Positions 19,696 through 29,752 of a stretch of 64,000 nt of DNA are shown piece by piece. The stretch comes from Mangrovibacter yixingensis (lineage in GTDB: Bacteria > Pseudomonadota > Gammaproteobacteria > Enterobacterales > Enterobacteriaceae): positions 372,001-436,000 of the forward strand of contig NZ_JAIVKM010000002.1 of NCBI RefSeq assembly GCF_020523985.1, written 5' to 3'. The notes beneath the pieces were generated by a model. The model ran no database searches. It saw only the letters and a program-made list of their open reading frames with translations, and was not told the DNA's origin. How positions within the stretch are numbered: position 1 is the first letter of the stretch; every line of letters starts with the position of its first letter. Both the position numbers and the translations under genes were made by a program.

Positions 19696-20067
19696 CCATC
19701 CTTCTTTCTGAGCCTGCCAATTTCCAGTTCCCTTGTTATGCAACATCTTTTGCTAGCACCATTTGCCTGCATAAAAACACACTTCACCTGAACTACTGGC
19801 GGAACAAAATTTAGCTTTTCGTGCCAAAAATAATCAACCAGCCAGTGATTAACACCTGATACTAGCCAACAAATAACATATTAGAATTTCAATAAGTTAA
19901 CTAAAAACCGGCTTTCCTGAATGCCATTTCTCCAGACATCCTCACCGAATAACGTGATCCAGATCGCACTTTTTGTTACCTAGGATATAATTTCATGCGT
20001 TACTATAACTCACATCAAAGGCATACACCTTTAAATATAACGAATTGAATTAATTAAGGAAAAGACC

Positions 20068-20280
20068 ATGAAAAACGTAAAAACTCTGTTCGCTGCTGCT
20101 GCTCTCTCTCTGGTTTCTTTTGCAAGCTTCGCTCAAACTGTAACCGCTACCGCCAGCACTCTGGATGGTGCAGAAGCACAGATAGCAACTCAGGCTAAAC
20201 AAGCAGGTGCTGCTTCATACCAAATCACTGAAGCATACTCTGGCAACCAGGTTCACATGACTGCTGAACTGAATAAATAA
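20068..20280 (+). CDS. DUF1471 (YhcN/BhsA family) small periplasmic protein
   Basis: A 70-residue secreted protein. The signal peptide is at 1-22 with cleavage after FASFAQ, followed by one DUF1471 domain (TVTATASTLDGAEAQIATQAKQ...). Enterobacteria carry many paralogues (YhcN, BhsA, McbA, YdgH) linked to stress, biofilm or surface properties. The strong AAGGAAAAG site before the ATG and a long AT-rich leader suggest a separately regulated gene. In E. coli nothing of this type lies between ruvX and yggR, so it is a local insertion. I cannot tell which paralogue it is. Confidence 0.85.
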   Translation: MKNVKTLFAAAALSLVSFASFAQTVTATASTLDGAEAQIATQAKQAGAASYQITEAYSGNQVHMTAELNK

Positions 20281-20340
20281 GAGTAAATGTTCTGGAACCG
20301 GAGTGCTTTTATCCCCCAGTTTCCGGTACTGAACAATCAT

Positions 20341-20370
20341 ATTGAGCCCAGTCACTGTACTGGGCTCAAT
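20341..20370. terminator. Perfect 12-bp inverted repeat, probable bidirectional terminator
   Basis: ATTGAGCCCAGT pairs with ACTGGGCTCAAT around CACTGT, between the DUF1471 gene (+) and yggR (-), which converge here. No T run is present, so termination strength is uncertain. Confidence 0.6.
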
Positions 20371-20626
20371 CATATCTACAATGCTGTAAACAATATCACT
20401 TCTGCGATAGCACTCTTCTGAATCACTACTAACGATAATCCAGCGCAAGAAATAAGGTAAAACTTCATAATAATTATTTAGATAATAAATTTCCTTCCCA
20501 CTTATTGATTACCTACAAACATCCGGAAATTAGCCCCAGTAGAAGCACGTTCAGTGCCAGCAATTCATGTATATTTTTGTATGGTGCCTCTTATGCTGCT
20601 CCACACAAAATGGCAGCCGAAACCAC

Positions 20627-21604
20627 TTATGCAAGCACCCCCGCAGCAACGCGCTCAGCCCGGCTTTGCTCAAAAGTTTGCATGCCAAACTGTTTCCCCG
20701 TTTGTAACACCCCTGGTAACTGGTGTGTTTTCCCTTCCCTAATCAGGCTAGAAACTGCTGGCGTGGCTACCAACAGTTCAAACAGAGCCACCCGCCCACT
20801 CTCTTTACATGTAACCAATTGTTGGGCTAAAACACCTTTCAGGCTGCCTGCCAGTTGGGTCCGAACCATACTTTTCTCTTCCGCCGGGAAGACATCCACC
20901 AGCCGCTCTACAGCCTGAGCAGCCCCACGGGTATGCAGTGTTGCCAGTACCAGGTGCCCTGTTTCAGCTGCGGTAAGGGCAAGGCGAATAGTTTCGCTGT
21001 CCCGCAACTCACCCAGCAGGATAACATCCGGGTCCTGGCGTAAAGCGCCCTTCAGCCCGGCAGCAAAAGAATCACAATGCAGCCCAACTTCACGCTGCTG
21101 GATAACCCCCTGAGGAGGTTTGTGAACAAACTCAACCGGGTCTTCAAGGGTAATAATATGTGCCTGGGTTTGCCGGTTCAGCTCCCCAACCATAGCCGCC
21201 AGAGTAGTGGACTTGCCGCTGCCCGTAGCACCACACACTAATACCAACCCAGACTGTTCCTGCAACAATGTCATTAAGGCATCAGGAACCTGTAATGCGG
21301 TTAACGCTGGGCACACCTGCGGTAAAATACGTAACGCCACAGACACCCCTTCTACCTGAAGAAATGCATTGGCTCTTAAACGCTGGCCACTTGCCAGCTC
21401 TACCGCAAAATCCAGTTGGCCATGGTGTTTAAACTGGCCGTGCTGCTCTGGTGTTAGCCACAAATCCAACAATGCAGATATATCGGGTGAAGCACATGGG
21501 GCCGGTTCCAGCACGCCATCTTTACGCCAGTAAAAATGCCCACTGCTACACAGGTGTAGATCAGAGACATTATGCTTTACACTAAGGGCCACGATTTCTT
21601 CCAT
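20627..21604 (-). CDS. yggR: PilT-like ATPase YggR
   Basis: Predicted hexameric ATPase of the type II/IV secretion family, related to PilT retraction motors; 325 residues (E. coli 326). Walker A is GATGSGKSTT near 128-137, the Asp box is ITLEDPVEFVH near 154-164, the Walker B region is DVILLGELRDSET near 193-205, and the His box is LATLHTRGAAQA near 219-230. Other pilus genes are not adjacent. It is divergent from yggS with only 20 bases between them, so the promoters must overlap the opposite gene. Confidence 0.93.
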   Translation of the reverse strand: MEEIVALSVKHNVSDLHLCSSGHFYWRKDGVLEPAPCASPDISALLDLWLTPEQHGQFKHHGQLDFAVELASGQRLRANAFLQVEGVSVALRILPQVCPALTALQVPDALMTLLQEQSGLVLVCGATGSGKSTTLAAMVGELNRQTQAHIITLEDPVEFVHKPPQGVIQQREVGLHCDSFAAGLKGALRQDPDVILLGELRDSETIRLALTAAETGHLVLATLHTRGAAQAVERLVDVFPAEEKSMVRTQLAGSLKGVLAQQLVTCKESGRVALFELLVATPAVSSLIREGKTHQLPGVLQTGKQFGMQTFEQSRAERVAAGVLA

Positions 21605-21624
21605 TTTGGCTTATCCTGAAACTC

Positions 21625-22338
21625 ATGAACGACATTGCCCACAACTTAGCGCAGGTTCAGCAGAGAATCTCAGCAGCTGCAGAACGTTGCGGCCGTGCTC
21701 CAGAAGAAGTTTCCCTTCTTGCCGTAAGTAAAACCAAACCTGCGAGTGATATCGCACAAGCCATTGCCGCCGGGCAACGGGAGTTTGGTGAGAACTATGT
21801 TCAGGAAGGCGCCGATAAAATAGCCCTGTTCCGTGAGCAAGGTGTTACCGGCCTGACATGGCACTTTATTGGCCCGTTACAGTCCAATAAAAGCCGTCTG
21901 GTTGCCGAAAATTTTGACTGGTGCCATACCATTGACCGGCAGAAAATCGCCACGCGTCTCAGTGAGCAACGCCCTGGCGAATTAGCGCCGCTGAATGTGC
22001 TGATTCAAGTTAATATCAGCGATGAGACCAGCAAATCTGGTATCGCTTTATCTGAGGTGGACACACTGGCAGACCTGATAAGCAGCCTGCCAGGGTTACG
22101 CTTACGCGGGCTGATGGCAATTCCTGCGCCAGAACAGGATTACGACAAGCAATTTGCTGTCTGCCAACAAATGGCTGTAGCATTTAGCGCGCTACAACGC
22201 CGCTATTCTGGTATTGATACACTTTCGCTGGGCATGACGGATGATATGGAAGCAGCCATTGCCGCAGGTTCCACCATGGTTCGAATTGGTACAGCAATTT
22301 TTGGCGCACGGGATTACTCTGCGCGCCAGGGACAATAA
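21625..22338 (+). CDS. yggS: YggS family PLP-binding protein (PLP homeostasis)
   Basis: Cytosolic alanine-racemase-fold protein that binds pyridoxal phosphate. It has no demonstrated enzymatic reaction but influences PLP and amino-acid homeostasis. Length is 237 residues (E. coli 234). The PLP lysine is in LLAVSKTKP at about residue 36, and the C-terminal SLGMTDDMEAAIAAGSTMVRIGTAIFG block is conserved. It heads the yggS-yggT-yggU-rdgB-hemW series with short gaps or overlaps, probably one operon. Confidence 0.95.
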   Translation: MNDIAHNLAQVQQRISAAAERCGRAPEEVSLLAVSKTKPASDIAQAIAAGQREFGENYVQEGADKIALFREQGVTGLTWHFIGPLQSNKSRLVAENFDWCHTIDRQKIATRLSEQRPGELAPLNVLIQVNISDETSKSGIALSEVDTLADLISSLPGLRLRGLMAIPAPEQDYDKQFAVCQQMAVAFSALQRRYSGIDTLSLGMTDDMEAAIAAGSTMVRIGTAIFGARDYSARQGQ

Positions 22339-22353
22339 CTACAGAGGAACGCC

Positions 22354-22908
22354 ATGCTGACGTTGACTTTCCTGGCCAAAACCATCATTGAATTGTATGT
22401 GATGGTGTTACTGCTCCGTATCTGGATGCAGTGGTCACGTTGTGATTTTTATAACCCGCTCTCACAATTTATTGTGAAGATTACCCAGCCCATCATTGGC
22501 CCACTGCGCCGGATCATTCCGTCAATTGGCCCGGTGGATACCGCTTCTTTGCTGGTCGCGTTTATTCTTACCACGCTGAAATTCCCACTGCTGCTACTCA
22601 TTCAGGCAGGTGTGCTGGCAATTGGCCCGGTTAACCTGTTGGTTGGCCTGTTGTCGTTACTTAAAAGTGCTGGCTCACTGGTATTTTGGGTCATCATTGT
22701 GCGTTCTATTATGAGCTGGGTAAGCCAGGGGCGTAGCCCGATGGAGTTTGTACTGATGCAGCTCACTGAACCCTTGATGGCACCAATTCGCCGTTTTATC
22801 CCTGCTATGGGCGGCATTGATTTTTCTGCCATGGGTGTAATTATTATTCTGTACCTGCTCAATTACCTGGGTATGGACCTGTTCCCGGGGCTGTGGTACC
22901 AGCTTTGA
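22354..22908 (+). CDS. yggT: YggT family membrane protein
   Basis: Inner-membrane protein with two YggT repeats (about 1-85 and 100-184). Each repeat contains a conserved block of the form [14 protein letters not shown] or [17 protein letters not shown] followed by a Pro-rich IP loop. Length is 184 residues (E. coli 188). It is suggested to take part in osmotic or ion homeostasis; the mechanism is unknown. It follows yggS by 15 bases with AGAGGA ahead of the ATG. Its stop overlaps the yggU start. Confidence 0.93.
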   Translation: MLTLTFLAKTIIELYVMVLLLRIWMQWSRCDFYNPLSQFIVKITQPIIGPLRRIIPSIGPVDTASLLVAFILTTLKFPLLLLIQAGVLAIGPVNLLVGLLSLLKSAGSLVFWVIIVRSIMSWVSQGRSPMEFVLMQLTEPLMAPIRRFIPAMGGIDFSAMGVIIILYLLNYLGMDLFPGLWYQL

Positions 22909-23195
22909 GTGCAGTAACCCTGACTGAATCCGGGCTGGCGCTGAACCTGTTTATTCAGCCCAAAGCCAGCCGGGATGCCATTGTTGGCCTGCATGGCGAT
23001 GAGCTAAAAATCGCCATCACCGCGCCGCCGGTTGACGGCCAGGCCAACGCTCACCTGGTTAAATTTCTGGCAAAACAATTTCGGGTTGCCAAAAGCCAGG
23101 TGTCACTCACCAAAGGTGAACTTGGCCGCCATAAATCAGTGCTAATCAGTTCACCGAAAACTATTCCGCCGGTTGTTGCGGCCTGTCTTAATTAA
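22905..23195 (+). CDS. yggU: DUF167 family protein YggU
   Basis: Small cytosolic UPF0235 protein of unknown function. The frame can open at GTG 22893, but TTG at 22905 gives a 96-residue product reading (M)[17 protein letters not shown]. This has the same length and beginning as E. coli YggU, and the TTGA overlap with the yggT stop supports coupled translation. The conserved core [21 protein letters not shown] lies near 48-67, followed by [12 protein letters not shown]. The start codon would be a rare TTG, so the exact start is less certain than the gene. Confidence 0.88.
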   Translation: MSAVTLTESGLALNLFIQPKASRDAIVGLHGDELKIAITAPPVDGQANAHLVKFLAKQFRVAKSQVSLTKGELGRHKSVLISSPKTIPPVVAACLN

Positions 23196-23210
23196 TCTGT
23201 GGTATTCGTT

Positions 23211-23804
23211 ATGCAAAAAGTCGTACTGGCGACCGGTAATGCGGGGAAAGTTCGCGAACTGGCTGACTTGCTGGAAAATTTTGGTCTGGATATTGTTGCG
23301 CAAACCGAGCTGGGCGTTGATTCAGCGGAAGAAACAGGCAGTACCTTTATCGAGAATGCGATTCTTAAAGCTCGCCATGCTTCACAGATAACCGGCCTGC
23401 CTGCCATTGCCGATGATTCAGGGCTGGCTGTCGATGCGCTGGGCGGTGCGCCAGGTATTTATTCCGCACGCTATGCGGGCGAAGAGGCAACAGACCAACA
23501 GAACCTGGAAAAGTTATTGCACTCCATGGAAGATGTGCCAGATAACCTGCGTAAAGCACGTTTCCATTGCGTACTGGTGTATTTGCGCCATGCTGAAGAC
23601 CCAACACCACTGGTGTGCCATGGCTCATGGGAAGGGGAAATCACTCGCGCTCCCGCAGGCCAGGGCGGTTTTGGTTATGATCCCATTTTCTATGTTGCTT
23701 CTGAAGGTAAAACTGCAGCGGAGTTAACCAAAGAAGAGAAACGCGCTATTTCACACCGCGGCCAGGCACTGGCATTACTACTGGAAGCAATGCGCAATGG
23801 CTGA
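23211..23804 (+). CDS. rdgB: XTP/dITP diphosphatase RdgB
   Basis: House-cleaning pyrophosphatase that hydrolyses dITP, dXTP and ITP and so prevents their incorporation into nucleic acid. I start at the ATG at 23211 ([17 protein letters not shown]), giving 197 residues like E. coli, instead of the GTG at 23199. Motifs are ATGNAGK near 7-13 for triphosphate binding, [14 protein letters not shown] near 66-79 with the catalytic aspartate, GGFGYDPIF near 149-157, and the C-terminal SHRGQAL. Its end overlaps hemW by eight bases. Confidence 0.95.
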   Translation: MQKVVLATGNAGKVRELADLLENFGLDIVAQTELGVDSAEETGSTFIENAILKARHASQITGLPAIADDSGLAVDALGGAPGIYSARYAGEEATDQQNLEKLLHSMEDVPDNLRKARFHCVLVYLRHAEDPTPLVCHGSWEGEITRAPAGQGGFGYDPIFYVASEGKTAAELTKEEKRAISHRGQALALLLEAMRNG

Positions 23805-24936
23805 TTTGCCGCCACTGAGTCTGTACATCCATATTCCGTGGTGTGTGCAGAAATGCCCATACTGCGACTTTAACTCTCATGCACTGAAAGGCGATGTGCC
23901 TCATGATGAATATGTCAGCCACCTGCTGAGAGATTTAGACAACGAAGTACCTGCCGCTCAGGGCCGGGCCGTCAGCACAATATTTATCGGTGGTGGGACA
24001 CCAAGCCTGCTTTCTGGCGAAGCGATGCAAAAGCTACTCGATGGTGTACGCACACGTTTACCGCTGGCAGCCGGTGCAGAAATCACCATGGAAGCGAACC
24101 CGGGTACCGTTGAAGCTGGCCGTTTTGCCGCTTACCAGGCAGCCGGTGTTAACCGGATTTCCATTGGTGTCCAAAGTTTTAGCCAGAAAAAGCTACAACG
24201 TCTGGGGCGTATTCATGGCCCGGATGAAGCAAAACGCGCCGCGCAACTGGCGTCTTCACTTGGCTTGCGGAGTTTTAACCTGGACCTGATGCACGGATTG
24301 CCTGACCAATCGCTGGAAGAAGCACTGGGCGATTTGCGCCAGGCGATAGCACTGAATCCACCGCATTTATCCTGGTACCAGCTCACTATCGAACCCAATA
24401 CGCTATTTGGCTCGCGCCCACCAGTACTGCCCGATGACGATACCTTATGGGATATTTTCGAACAGGGCGACAAACTGCTAAGCGCTGCCGGTTACCAGCA
24501 ATACGAAACATCCGCTTATGCCAAGCCGGGCTACCAGTGCCAGCATAATCTCAATTACTGGCGCTTTGGGGACTACCTGGGGATTGGTTGCGGTGCGCAC
24601 GGCAAAATCACCTGGCCGGATAACCGGATTGTTCGCCGGGCAAAAACTCGCCACCCGCGCGGTTACATGGCAGGAAAGTACCTGGACCGAGAGCATGAAG
24701 TGGCTGTGGCAGACAAGCCATTTGAATTTTTCATGAACCGCTTCCGGCTGTTAGAACCCGTTCCCCGGAACGACTTTCTGCAATTAACCGGTCTTAGCGA
24801 AACTGTGGTGCGCCCGCAACTGGATGAAGCCATTGCCCAAGGCTACCTCACCGAAACAGCATCGGAGTGGCAAATCACGCAACACGGGAAACTGTTTCTG
24901 AACTCGCTACTGGGGCTGTTTCTGGTGGATGATTGA
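23797..24936 (+). CDS. hemW: Radical SAM heme chaperone HemW
   Basis: Radical SAM protein related to coproporphyrinogen dehydrogenase HemN but acting as a heme-binding chaperone. Length is 379 residues (E. coli 378). The cluster motif is C16-x3-C20-x2-C23 within [11 protein letters not shown]. The glycine-rich [10 protein letters not shown] follows near 66-75. Further SAM-site motifs are EANPGTVE and [10 protein letters not shown]. The HemW-type C-terminus lacks the extra HemN tail. It ends the yggS-rdgB-hemW operon; a hairpin and then repeat copy B follow. Confidence 0.95.
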   Translation: MADLPPLSLYIHIPWCVQKCPYCDFNSHALKGDVPHDEYVSHLLRDLDNEVPAAQGRAVSTIFIGGGTPSLLSGEAMQKLLDGVRTRLPLAAGAEITMEANPGTVEAGRFAAYQAAGVNRISIGVQSFSQKKLQRLGRIHGPDEAKRAAQLASSLGLRSFNLDLMHGLPDQSLEEALGDLRQAIALNPPHLSWYQLTIEPNTLFGSRPPVLPDDDTLWDIFEQGDKLLSAAGYQQYETSAYAKPGYQCQHNLNYWRFGDYLGIGCGAHGKITWPDNRIVRRAKTRHPRGYMAGKYLDREHEVAVADKPFEFFMNRFRLLEPVPRNDFLQLTGLSETVVRPQLDEAIAQGYLTETASEWQITQHGKLFLNSLLGLFLVDD

Positions 24937-24941
24937 ATAAA

Positions 24942-24966
24942 GCTCCCTTGTAGCAAAAAGGGGAGC
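24942..24966 (+). terminator. Hairpin after hemW
   Basis: GCTCCC (24942-24947) pairs with GGGAGC (24961-24966) across a long loop. No T run follows directly; the hairpin of repeat copy B just downstream is a better terminator. Confidence 0.45.
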
Positions 24967-25109
24967 CTCAGATTGATGAAAAAGAAGGAAAAAGCGTGGT
25001 TTTTCCTTCTTTTTAGTTAGCAGACGAAAATCAATGGATTGATTTTCCTGGTTTTTTCTTGGGTGACATCCTCTCGTTCTGTGCAGACATGAGGTTTGTC
25101 ATCAGACTC
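24966..25109. repeat. 144-base intergenic repeat, copy B (between hemW and yggN)
   Basis: Nearly identical to copy A over the full 144 bases, from CCTCAGATTG to AGACTC. The terminator hairpin has AAGGAAAAAGCG where copy A has AAGGAAAAATCG, and it ends in TTCTTTTTAG. The second palindrome has GG for AA at its centre. It lies between converging genes. Confidence 0.8.
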
Positions 25110-25137
25110 GAGCCTGTTATTCTTTTGCGTAACTGAC

Positions 25138-25860
25138 TTACTTCAGGCCTTTTACCAGTGCCTTGCGCTGGTCTTCCAGGGAAATAACACGGGAACAAAC
25201 ATCTTTGCCAAACTGTTTGAAATCAGCCTGTTGGTTATTCCACTCTTGCTGAATGGCATTTTGCATCCCACCAAGGTTACCCAGAATCCCTTGTAAACCG
25301 CCTTTGCTGTTTCCGCCAGTGAGCGCTTTAGCCCCCATCTCATTGATGCTGTCTTGCAGAATGCCGCCCATGGCCTGGTTAACCAGTTGCTGGCCATCTG
25401 CCCGCACCTGATCAATGGCTTTGTAGTGAAAAGCCAGGCCATCACTACGGTGTTCTATAATGCGGTTCATCTGTGCTTTCAACTGTGCATCAAGCTTTTC
25501 CAACCGCCCGTGCATGCTGCTGCTTTCTCCCACTTGCTCGGTGATGATTTTGTCCAGTGCCGCGCGGCCTTTTTCAACCCGTGCCCTGGCGCCGTTATCA
25601 ATCCACGGCAGGTCGTTACGCAGTGCCTGTTGGTAATTTACAGCCTGTTGTTGCTGGCTGGCAGAAAGCGATTGCGCTTTACCATTAAACTGAACTGCGC
25701 CCTGAGGTGAAATAACCAGGTCGCCATGTTGCCCAACTACCTGCACTTGTTGAGGGTTGATAACCACATCATCTTTGGGGCTGACACTGCACTGGTAATC
25801 AGCTTTCGCCGCCGTGCTGACAGCCAGTAACGCAGCCAGCGCAAGGGATAACTTCTGCAT
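25138..25860 (-). CDS. yggN: DUF2884 family protein YggN
   Basis: Predicted periplasmic protein of 240 residues (E. coli YggN about 239), function unknown. A signal peptide ends near residue 20 (AAKADYQC). The mature part is rich in glutamine and has a helical central region (about 90-170). A glycine-rich stretch GGNSKGGLQGILGNLGG lies near 182-198. It is separated from yggL by a terminator, so it is probably its own transcription unit. E. coli has yggM and ansB between hemW and this gene; both are missing. Confidence 0.88.
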   Translation of the reverse strand: MQKLSLALAALLAVSTAAKADYQCSVSPKDDVVINPQQVQVVGQHGDLVISPQGAVQFNGKAQSLSASQQQQAVNYQQALRNDLPWIDNGARARVEKGRAALDKIITEQVGESSSMHGRLEKLDAQLKAQMNRIIEHRSDGLAFHYKAIDQVRADGQQLVNQAMGGILQDSINEMGAKALTGGNSKGGLQGILGNLGGMQNAIQQEWNNQQADFKQFGKDVCSRVISLEDQRKALVKGLK

Positions 25861-25875
25861 TTGCTACTCCATAAA

Positions 25876-25906
25876 GAAAAAACGGGCCGGTAAAAACCGA
25901 CCCGTT
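25876..25906 (-). terminator. Terminator of trmB-yggL
   Basis: On the minus strand, AACGGGTCGGT pairs with ACCGGCCCGTT and is followed by a T run (TTTTTTC) just beyond yggL. Confidence 0.85.
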
Positions 25907-25919
25907 GAACATCCTGCGC

Positions 25920-26246
25920 TTAATCCCACCAAACGTCGAACAAGTCGCTGGTGCGAATTTCAGACAACTGGCGTGCTTCCAGCCAGTTTTTTACCAGCGC
26001 CTGATGTTCTTCGGTACATTTGCCAATCTGCTGCATGCAAATCAGCCCTTCCCAGGCAAGGTAACCACTACCATCAAAGGCCAGGCCATTTGGCTCAATC
26101 ACTTCATTAATTAAGTCATCAACGGTTTTATCAATCTGTTCTTCCGGGGTACCTTCCGGGAAACGCCATGCCACCGAAAAACCTACTTCCTGAAACTCCT
26201 CGATATGCATTTTTTTGCGTAAACGACGGCTGCGGTTTGTTGCCAT
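25920..26246 (-). CDS. yggL: YggL family protein (DUF469)
   Basis: Small cytosolic protein of 108 residues, the same length as E. coli YggL. YggL has been reported to associate with the 50S ribosomal subunit; its precise role is unknown. The start at 26246 gives [20 protein letters not shown], and the A of its ATG is also the last base of the trmB stop TAA (TAATG), with AGGAACA ahead. The basic N-terminus and the FDGSGYLAWEGLICMQ block near 68-83 are conserved, and the C-terminus is SDLFDVWWD. Confidence 0.93.
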   Translation of the reverse strand: MATNRSRRLRKKMHIEEFQEVGFSVAWRFPEGTPEEQIDKTVDDLINEVIEPNGLAFDGSGYLAWEGLICMQQIGKCTEEHQALVKNWLEARQLSEIRTSDLFDVWWD

Positions 26247-26965
26247 TACTTGTTCCTCTCGAACATTAAGTCCCATACACCGTGGCCAAGACGCTGGCCG
26301 CGTTGTTCAAATTTGGTGACCGGACGGGATTGCGGGCGTGGTACGTAATCGCCGTTCTCCGACAAGTTTTGATAACCGTCCACCGATGACATTACTTCGA
26401 GCATATGTTCTGCATAAGGTTCCCAGTCTGTCGCCATATGGAAAACACCGCCCAATTTTAGTTTGCCTTTTACCTTTTCAGCAAACGGCACCTGAACAAT
26501 TCGGCGCTTATTATGGCGCGCTTTATGCCAGGGATCCGGGAAGAAAAGTTGCACCATGGTCAGGCTATTTTCCGGGATCATCATATCCAGCACTTCAATG
26601 GCATCATGGCACATTACGCGCAGATTAGTCAGGCCAGCTTCATGAGCTGAACTCAGACACGCCCCAACGCCCGGAGCATGCACCTCAATTCCCAGAAAAT
26701 TCTGGTGTGGATTAGCTGCGGCCATCGCGACCAGTGATGCCCCCATCCCAAAACCAATTTCCAGAGTAACAGGCGCTTCCCGCCCAAACAGCGCAGCAAA
26801 ATCGATGGGCTGACCATCAAATTCAACGCCCATCACCGGCCAGTAGTGGTCCAGCGCATGTTGTTGCCCTTTTGTCAGGCGGCCCTGGCGGCGGACAAAA
26901 CTACGAATGCGGCGTAGTGCGCGACCATTCTCATCAAATTCCGGTGAAATCACGTCGTTAATCAT
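26246..26965 (-). CDS. trmB: tRNA (guanine-N7-)-methyltransferase
   Basis: SAM-dependent enzyme forming 7-methylguanosine at position 46 of tRNA. Its 239 residues equal the E. coli length. The cofactor site is [14 protein letters not shown] near 70-83. The class signature [18 protein letters not shown] near 139-156 binds the tRNA guanine. The C-terminal [17 protein letters not shown] is typical. It is transcribed away from mutY, with 155 bases between their starts, and is coupled to yggL by a one-base overlap. Confidence 0.95.
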   Translation of the reverse strand: MINDVISPEFDENGRALRRIRSFVRRQGRLTKGQQHALDHYWPVMGVEFDGQPIDFAALFGREAPVTLEIGFGMGASLVAMAAANPHQNFLGIEVHAPGVGACLSSAHEAGLTNLRVMCHDAIEVLDMMIPENSLTMVQLFFPDPWHKARHNKRRIVQVPFAEKVKGKLKLGGVFHMATDWEPYAEHMLEVMSSVDGYQNLSENGDYVPRPQSRPVTKFEQRGQRLGHGVWDLMFERNK

Positions 26966-27120
26966 GGGTAGAAACTCTGCTTGAGTTATTAATGTTCAGG
27001 AAACGGGCATTATCCAAAGTTACTCCGCCGATGCAAGCACCGGATACCAGCTGTTTACAGCGGGCCTGTGCTGTGCTGGAATCTGACACCTAATTTGACA
27101 GAGTCGGATACTGTGCGTAA

Positions 27121-28176
27121 ATGATACAAGCGCTTCAATTCTCTCGCCAGGTGCTCGACTGGTATGAAAAGTATGGCCGAAAAACCTTACCCTGGCAGCA
27201 AGCAAAAACGCCGTATAAAGTGTGGCTGTCTGAGGTGATGTTACAACAAACCCAGGTGGCAACGGTTATCCCTTATTTCCAGCGTTTTATGGAAAAGTAC
27301 CCGGACATCCGTGACCTGGCGGCTGCACCACTGGATGAAGTGCTGCACTTATGGACTGGCCTTGGCTATTACGCCCGCGCCCGTAACTTACATAAAGCCG
27401 CACAAACCGTTGTGCAGCAGCATGGCGGTAAATTCCCTGAACGTTTCGATGATGTTGCCGCTCTACCTGGTGTGGGGCGCTCTACCGCTGGTGCAGTGCT
27501 GTCTCTTGCCTGTGGCCAGCACTACCCTATTCTGGATGGCAATGTAAAACGGGTGCTGGCGCGGTGTTATGCCGTTGACGGCTGGCCGGGCAAAAAAGAG
27601 GTCGAAAAACGCTTATGGAGCCTGAGCGAACAAGTCACGCCAGAAAATGGTGTCAGCCAGTTCAACCAGGCCATGATGGATTTGGGAGCCATGGTTTGTA
27701 CTCGTTCACGGCCCAAATGTGAGATTTGCCCCCTCAGCAAGGGTTGCCTTGCGAAACAGTCTGGCAACTGGTCCAGCTTTCCGGGGAAAAAACCGAAGCA
27801 AACACTCCCTGAACGCACAAGCTGGTTTGCGCTGATACAACATGGTGACGACGTTTACCTCAGCCAGCGCCCGCCAGTTGGTTTGTGGGGTGGGCTTTAT
27901 TGTTTCCCACAATTTGAAACGCAAAACGCCTTGCATCAGTGGCTGGAAGAAAAACAAATTCCAGCAGATAATTGCCAACAACTTACGGCTTTTCGCCATA
28001 CATTCAGCCATTTCCATCTGGATATTGTGCCAGTATTAGTCCGGGCAGAAACATGGCCTCTTCGCATGGAGGAAGATACCGGTCTCTGGTATAACTTACC
28101 GCAGCCACCTGCTGTCGGTTTAGCGGCGCCGGTAGAGCGCCTGTTGCAGCAATTGCGTGCAGGGTCGGTTGTTTAA
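27121..28176 (+). CDS. mutY: Adenine DNA glycosylase MutY
   Basis: Removes adenine mispaired with 8-oxoguanine in base-excision repair. It has 351 residues (E. coli 350). Catalytic Glu is in [17 protein letters not shown] near 36-52. The helix-hairpin-helix [14 protein letters not shown] lies near 114-127 and the catalytic Asp is in [11 protein letters not shown] near 138. The 4Fe-4S ligands follow the pattern C-x6-C-x2-C-x5-C ([17 protein letters not shown]) near 192-208. The C-terminal MutT-like domain (about 225-345) reads 8-oxoguanine. It is followed by yggX and mltC in one direction, as in E. coli. Confidence 0.97.
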   Translation: MIQALQFSRQVLDWYEKYGRKTLPWQQAKTPYKVWLSEVMLQQTQVATVIPYFQRFMEKYPDIRDLAAAPLDEVLHLWTGLGYYARARNLHKAAQTVVQQHGGKFPERFDDVAALPGVGRSTAGAVLSLACGQHYPILDGNVKRVLARCYAVDGWPGKKEVEKRLWSLSEQVTPENGVSQFNQAMMDLGAMVCTRSRPKCEICPLSKGCLAKQSGNWSSFPGKKPKQTLPERTSWFALIQHGDDVYLSQRPPVGLWGGLYCFPQFETQNALHQWLEEKQIPADNCQQLTAFRHTFSHFHLDIVPVLVRAETWPLRMEEDTGLWYNLPQPPAVGLAAPVERLLQQLRAGSVV

Positions 28177-28199
28177 GGCCCGCCAAATAATGAGGATGA

Positions 28200-28478
<279 letters not shown>

Positions 28479-28516
28479 GGGCTTGTGCCCTTCGATGGAT
28501 AAAACTGCACACATCA

Positions 28517-29599
28517 ATGAAGAAGAGACTTATTGCGCTGGCCCTTGTTGCACCACTTTTGGTGTCCTGCTCCAGTAAAAAGGATTCGGCGTATCACGAA
28601 GAGTGGGTAAAAGACACCAACGGTTTCGATATTTTAATGGGGCAGTTTGCCAATAATATTGAGAACCTGTGGGGTTATAACGAGGTATTGATTGCCGGGC
28701 CGAAAGACTATGTTAAGTATACGGACCAATATCAGACCCGTAGCCACATCAACTTTGATGACGGGACAATTACCGTAGAAACCATCTCCGGTACAGACCC
28801 GGCGGCTCACTTGCGCCGGGCGATTGTCACAACCCTGTTGATGGGTGACAACCCAGGCTCGATTGATCTCTACTCTGACAGCGATGATATTGCACTGTCC
28901 AAACAACCTTTCTTATATGGGCAGGTAGTCGATAACCGTGGACAGCCCATCCGCTGGAAATGGCGTGCGGAAGAGTTTGCTGACTACCTGCTGCAAACCC
29001 GCCTGCAAAGCCGTAGCAATGGGCTGCACATCATCTACAGTGTGACCATTAACCTGGTGGCAAACCACCTTGATAAGCGTGCGCATAAATATCTTGGCAT
29101 GGTGCGCAGCGCATCGCATAAATACGGGGTGGATGAATCGCTGATTCTGGCAATCATGCAAACAGAATCCAGTTTTAACCCTTATGCGGTGAGTAATGCC
29201 GATGCACTGGGGTTAATGCAGGTGGTGCAGCACAGTGCGGGGAAAGATGTGTTCCGTTCCCAAGGGCGCAGTGGCATTCCCAGCAGAAACTATCTCTTCG
29301 ACCCAAGAAACAATATTGATACCGGCACAGCCTACCTGGCGATGCTGAACAATGTTTACCTTGCTGGCATTGATAACCCAACATCGCGGCGTTATGCCGT
29401 TATTACCGCGTATAACGGCGGTGCAGGCAGTGTGCTGCGTGTTTTCTCCAGTGACAAAGACCAGGCGGTTTCGATTATCAACAGCCTGTCGCCTGATGAT
29501 GTTTATGAAACACTAACCACCCGGCACCCGTCTTCAGAATCTCGCCGCTATTTATATAAAGTAAATACGGCGCAAAGAGGCTACCGGCGGGTACATTAA
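28517..29599 (+). CDS. mltC: Membrane-bound lytic murein transglycosylase C
   Basis: Outer-membrane lipoprotein that cleaves peptidoglycan glycan strands to 1,6-anhydromuropeptides. It has 360 residues (E. coli 359). The lipobox LVSC is at residues 15-18. The C-terminal SLT domain (about 190-355) has the catalytic glutamate in [14 protein letters not shown] near 214-227 and the motifs GLMQV and AYNGGAG. The DUF3393-type N-terminal domain is complete. It ends the mutY-yggX-mltC unit and faces speC; nupG, which lies between them in E. coli, is missing. Confidence 0.95.
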   Translation: MKKRLIALALVAPLLVSCSSKKDSAYHEEWVKDTNGFDILMGQFANNIENLWGYNEVLIAGPKDYVKYTDQYQTRSHINFDDGTITVETISGTDPAAHLRRAIVTTLLMGDNPGSIDLYSDSDDIALSKQPFLYGQVVDNRGQPIRWKWRAEEFADYLLQTRLQSRSNGLHIIYSVTINLVANHLDKRAHKYLGMVRSASHKYGVDESLILAIMQTESSFNPYAVSNADALGLMQVVQHSAGKDVFRSQGRSGIPSRNYLFDPRNNIDTGTAYLAMLNNVYLAGIDNPTSRRYAVITAYNGGAGSVLRVFSSDKDQAVSIINSLSPDDVYETLTTRHPSSESRRYLYKVNTAQRGYRRVH

Positions 29600-29627
29600 G
29601 TTTTAAACCCGCACCAAACAAGCGATA

Positions 29628-29752
29628 CAAAAAAGGGAAAAGCACGCTTTTCCCTTTTTTTAGTTAGCAACCGAAAGTCAATAAATTGATTTTACTGGTT
29701 TTTTATTGAGTTGCATCCTCTTGCTCTGTGCGCAGATGAGGTTTGTCATCAG
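29628..29752. repeat. Intergenic repeat, copy C (between mltC and speC)
   Basis: It shares the AGTTAG, GTCAATAAATTGATTTT, CTGGTTTTTT, GCATCCTC and GAGGTTTGTCATCAG blocks of copies A and B. The terminator hairpin has diverged on both sides (AAAGGGAAAAGC with GCTTTTCCCTTT), so pairing has been kept. The right end overlaps the speC stop codon. Confidence 0.75.
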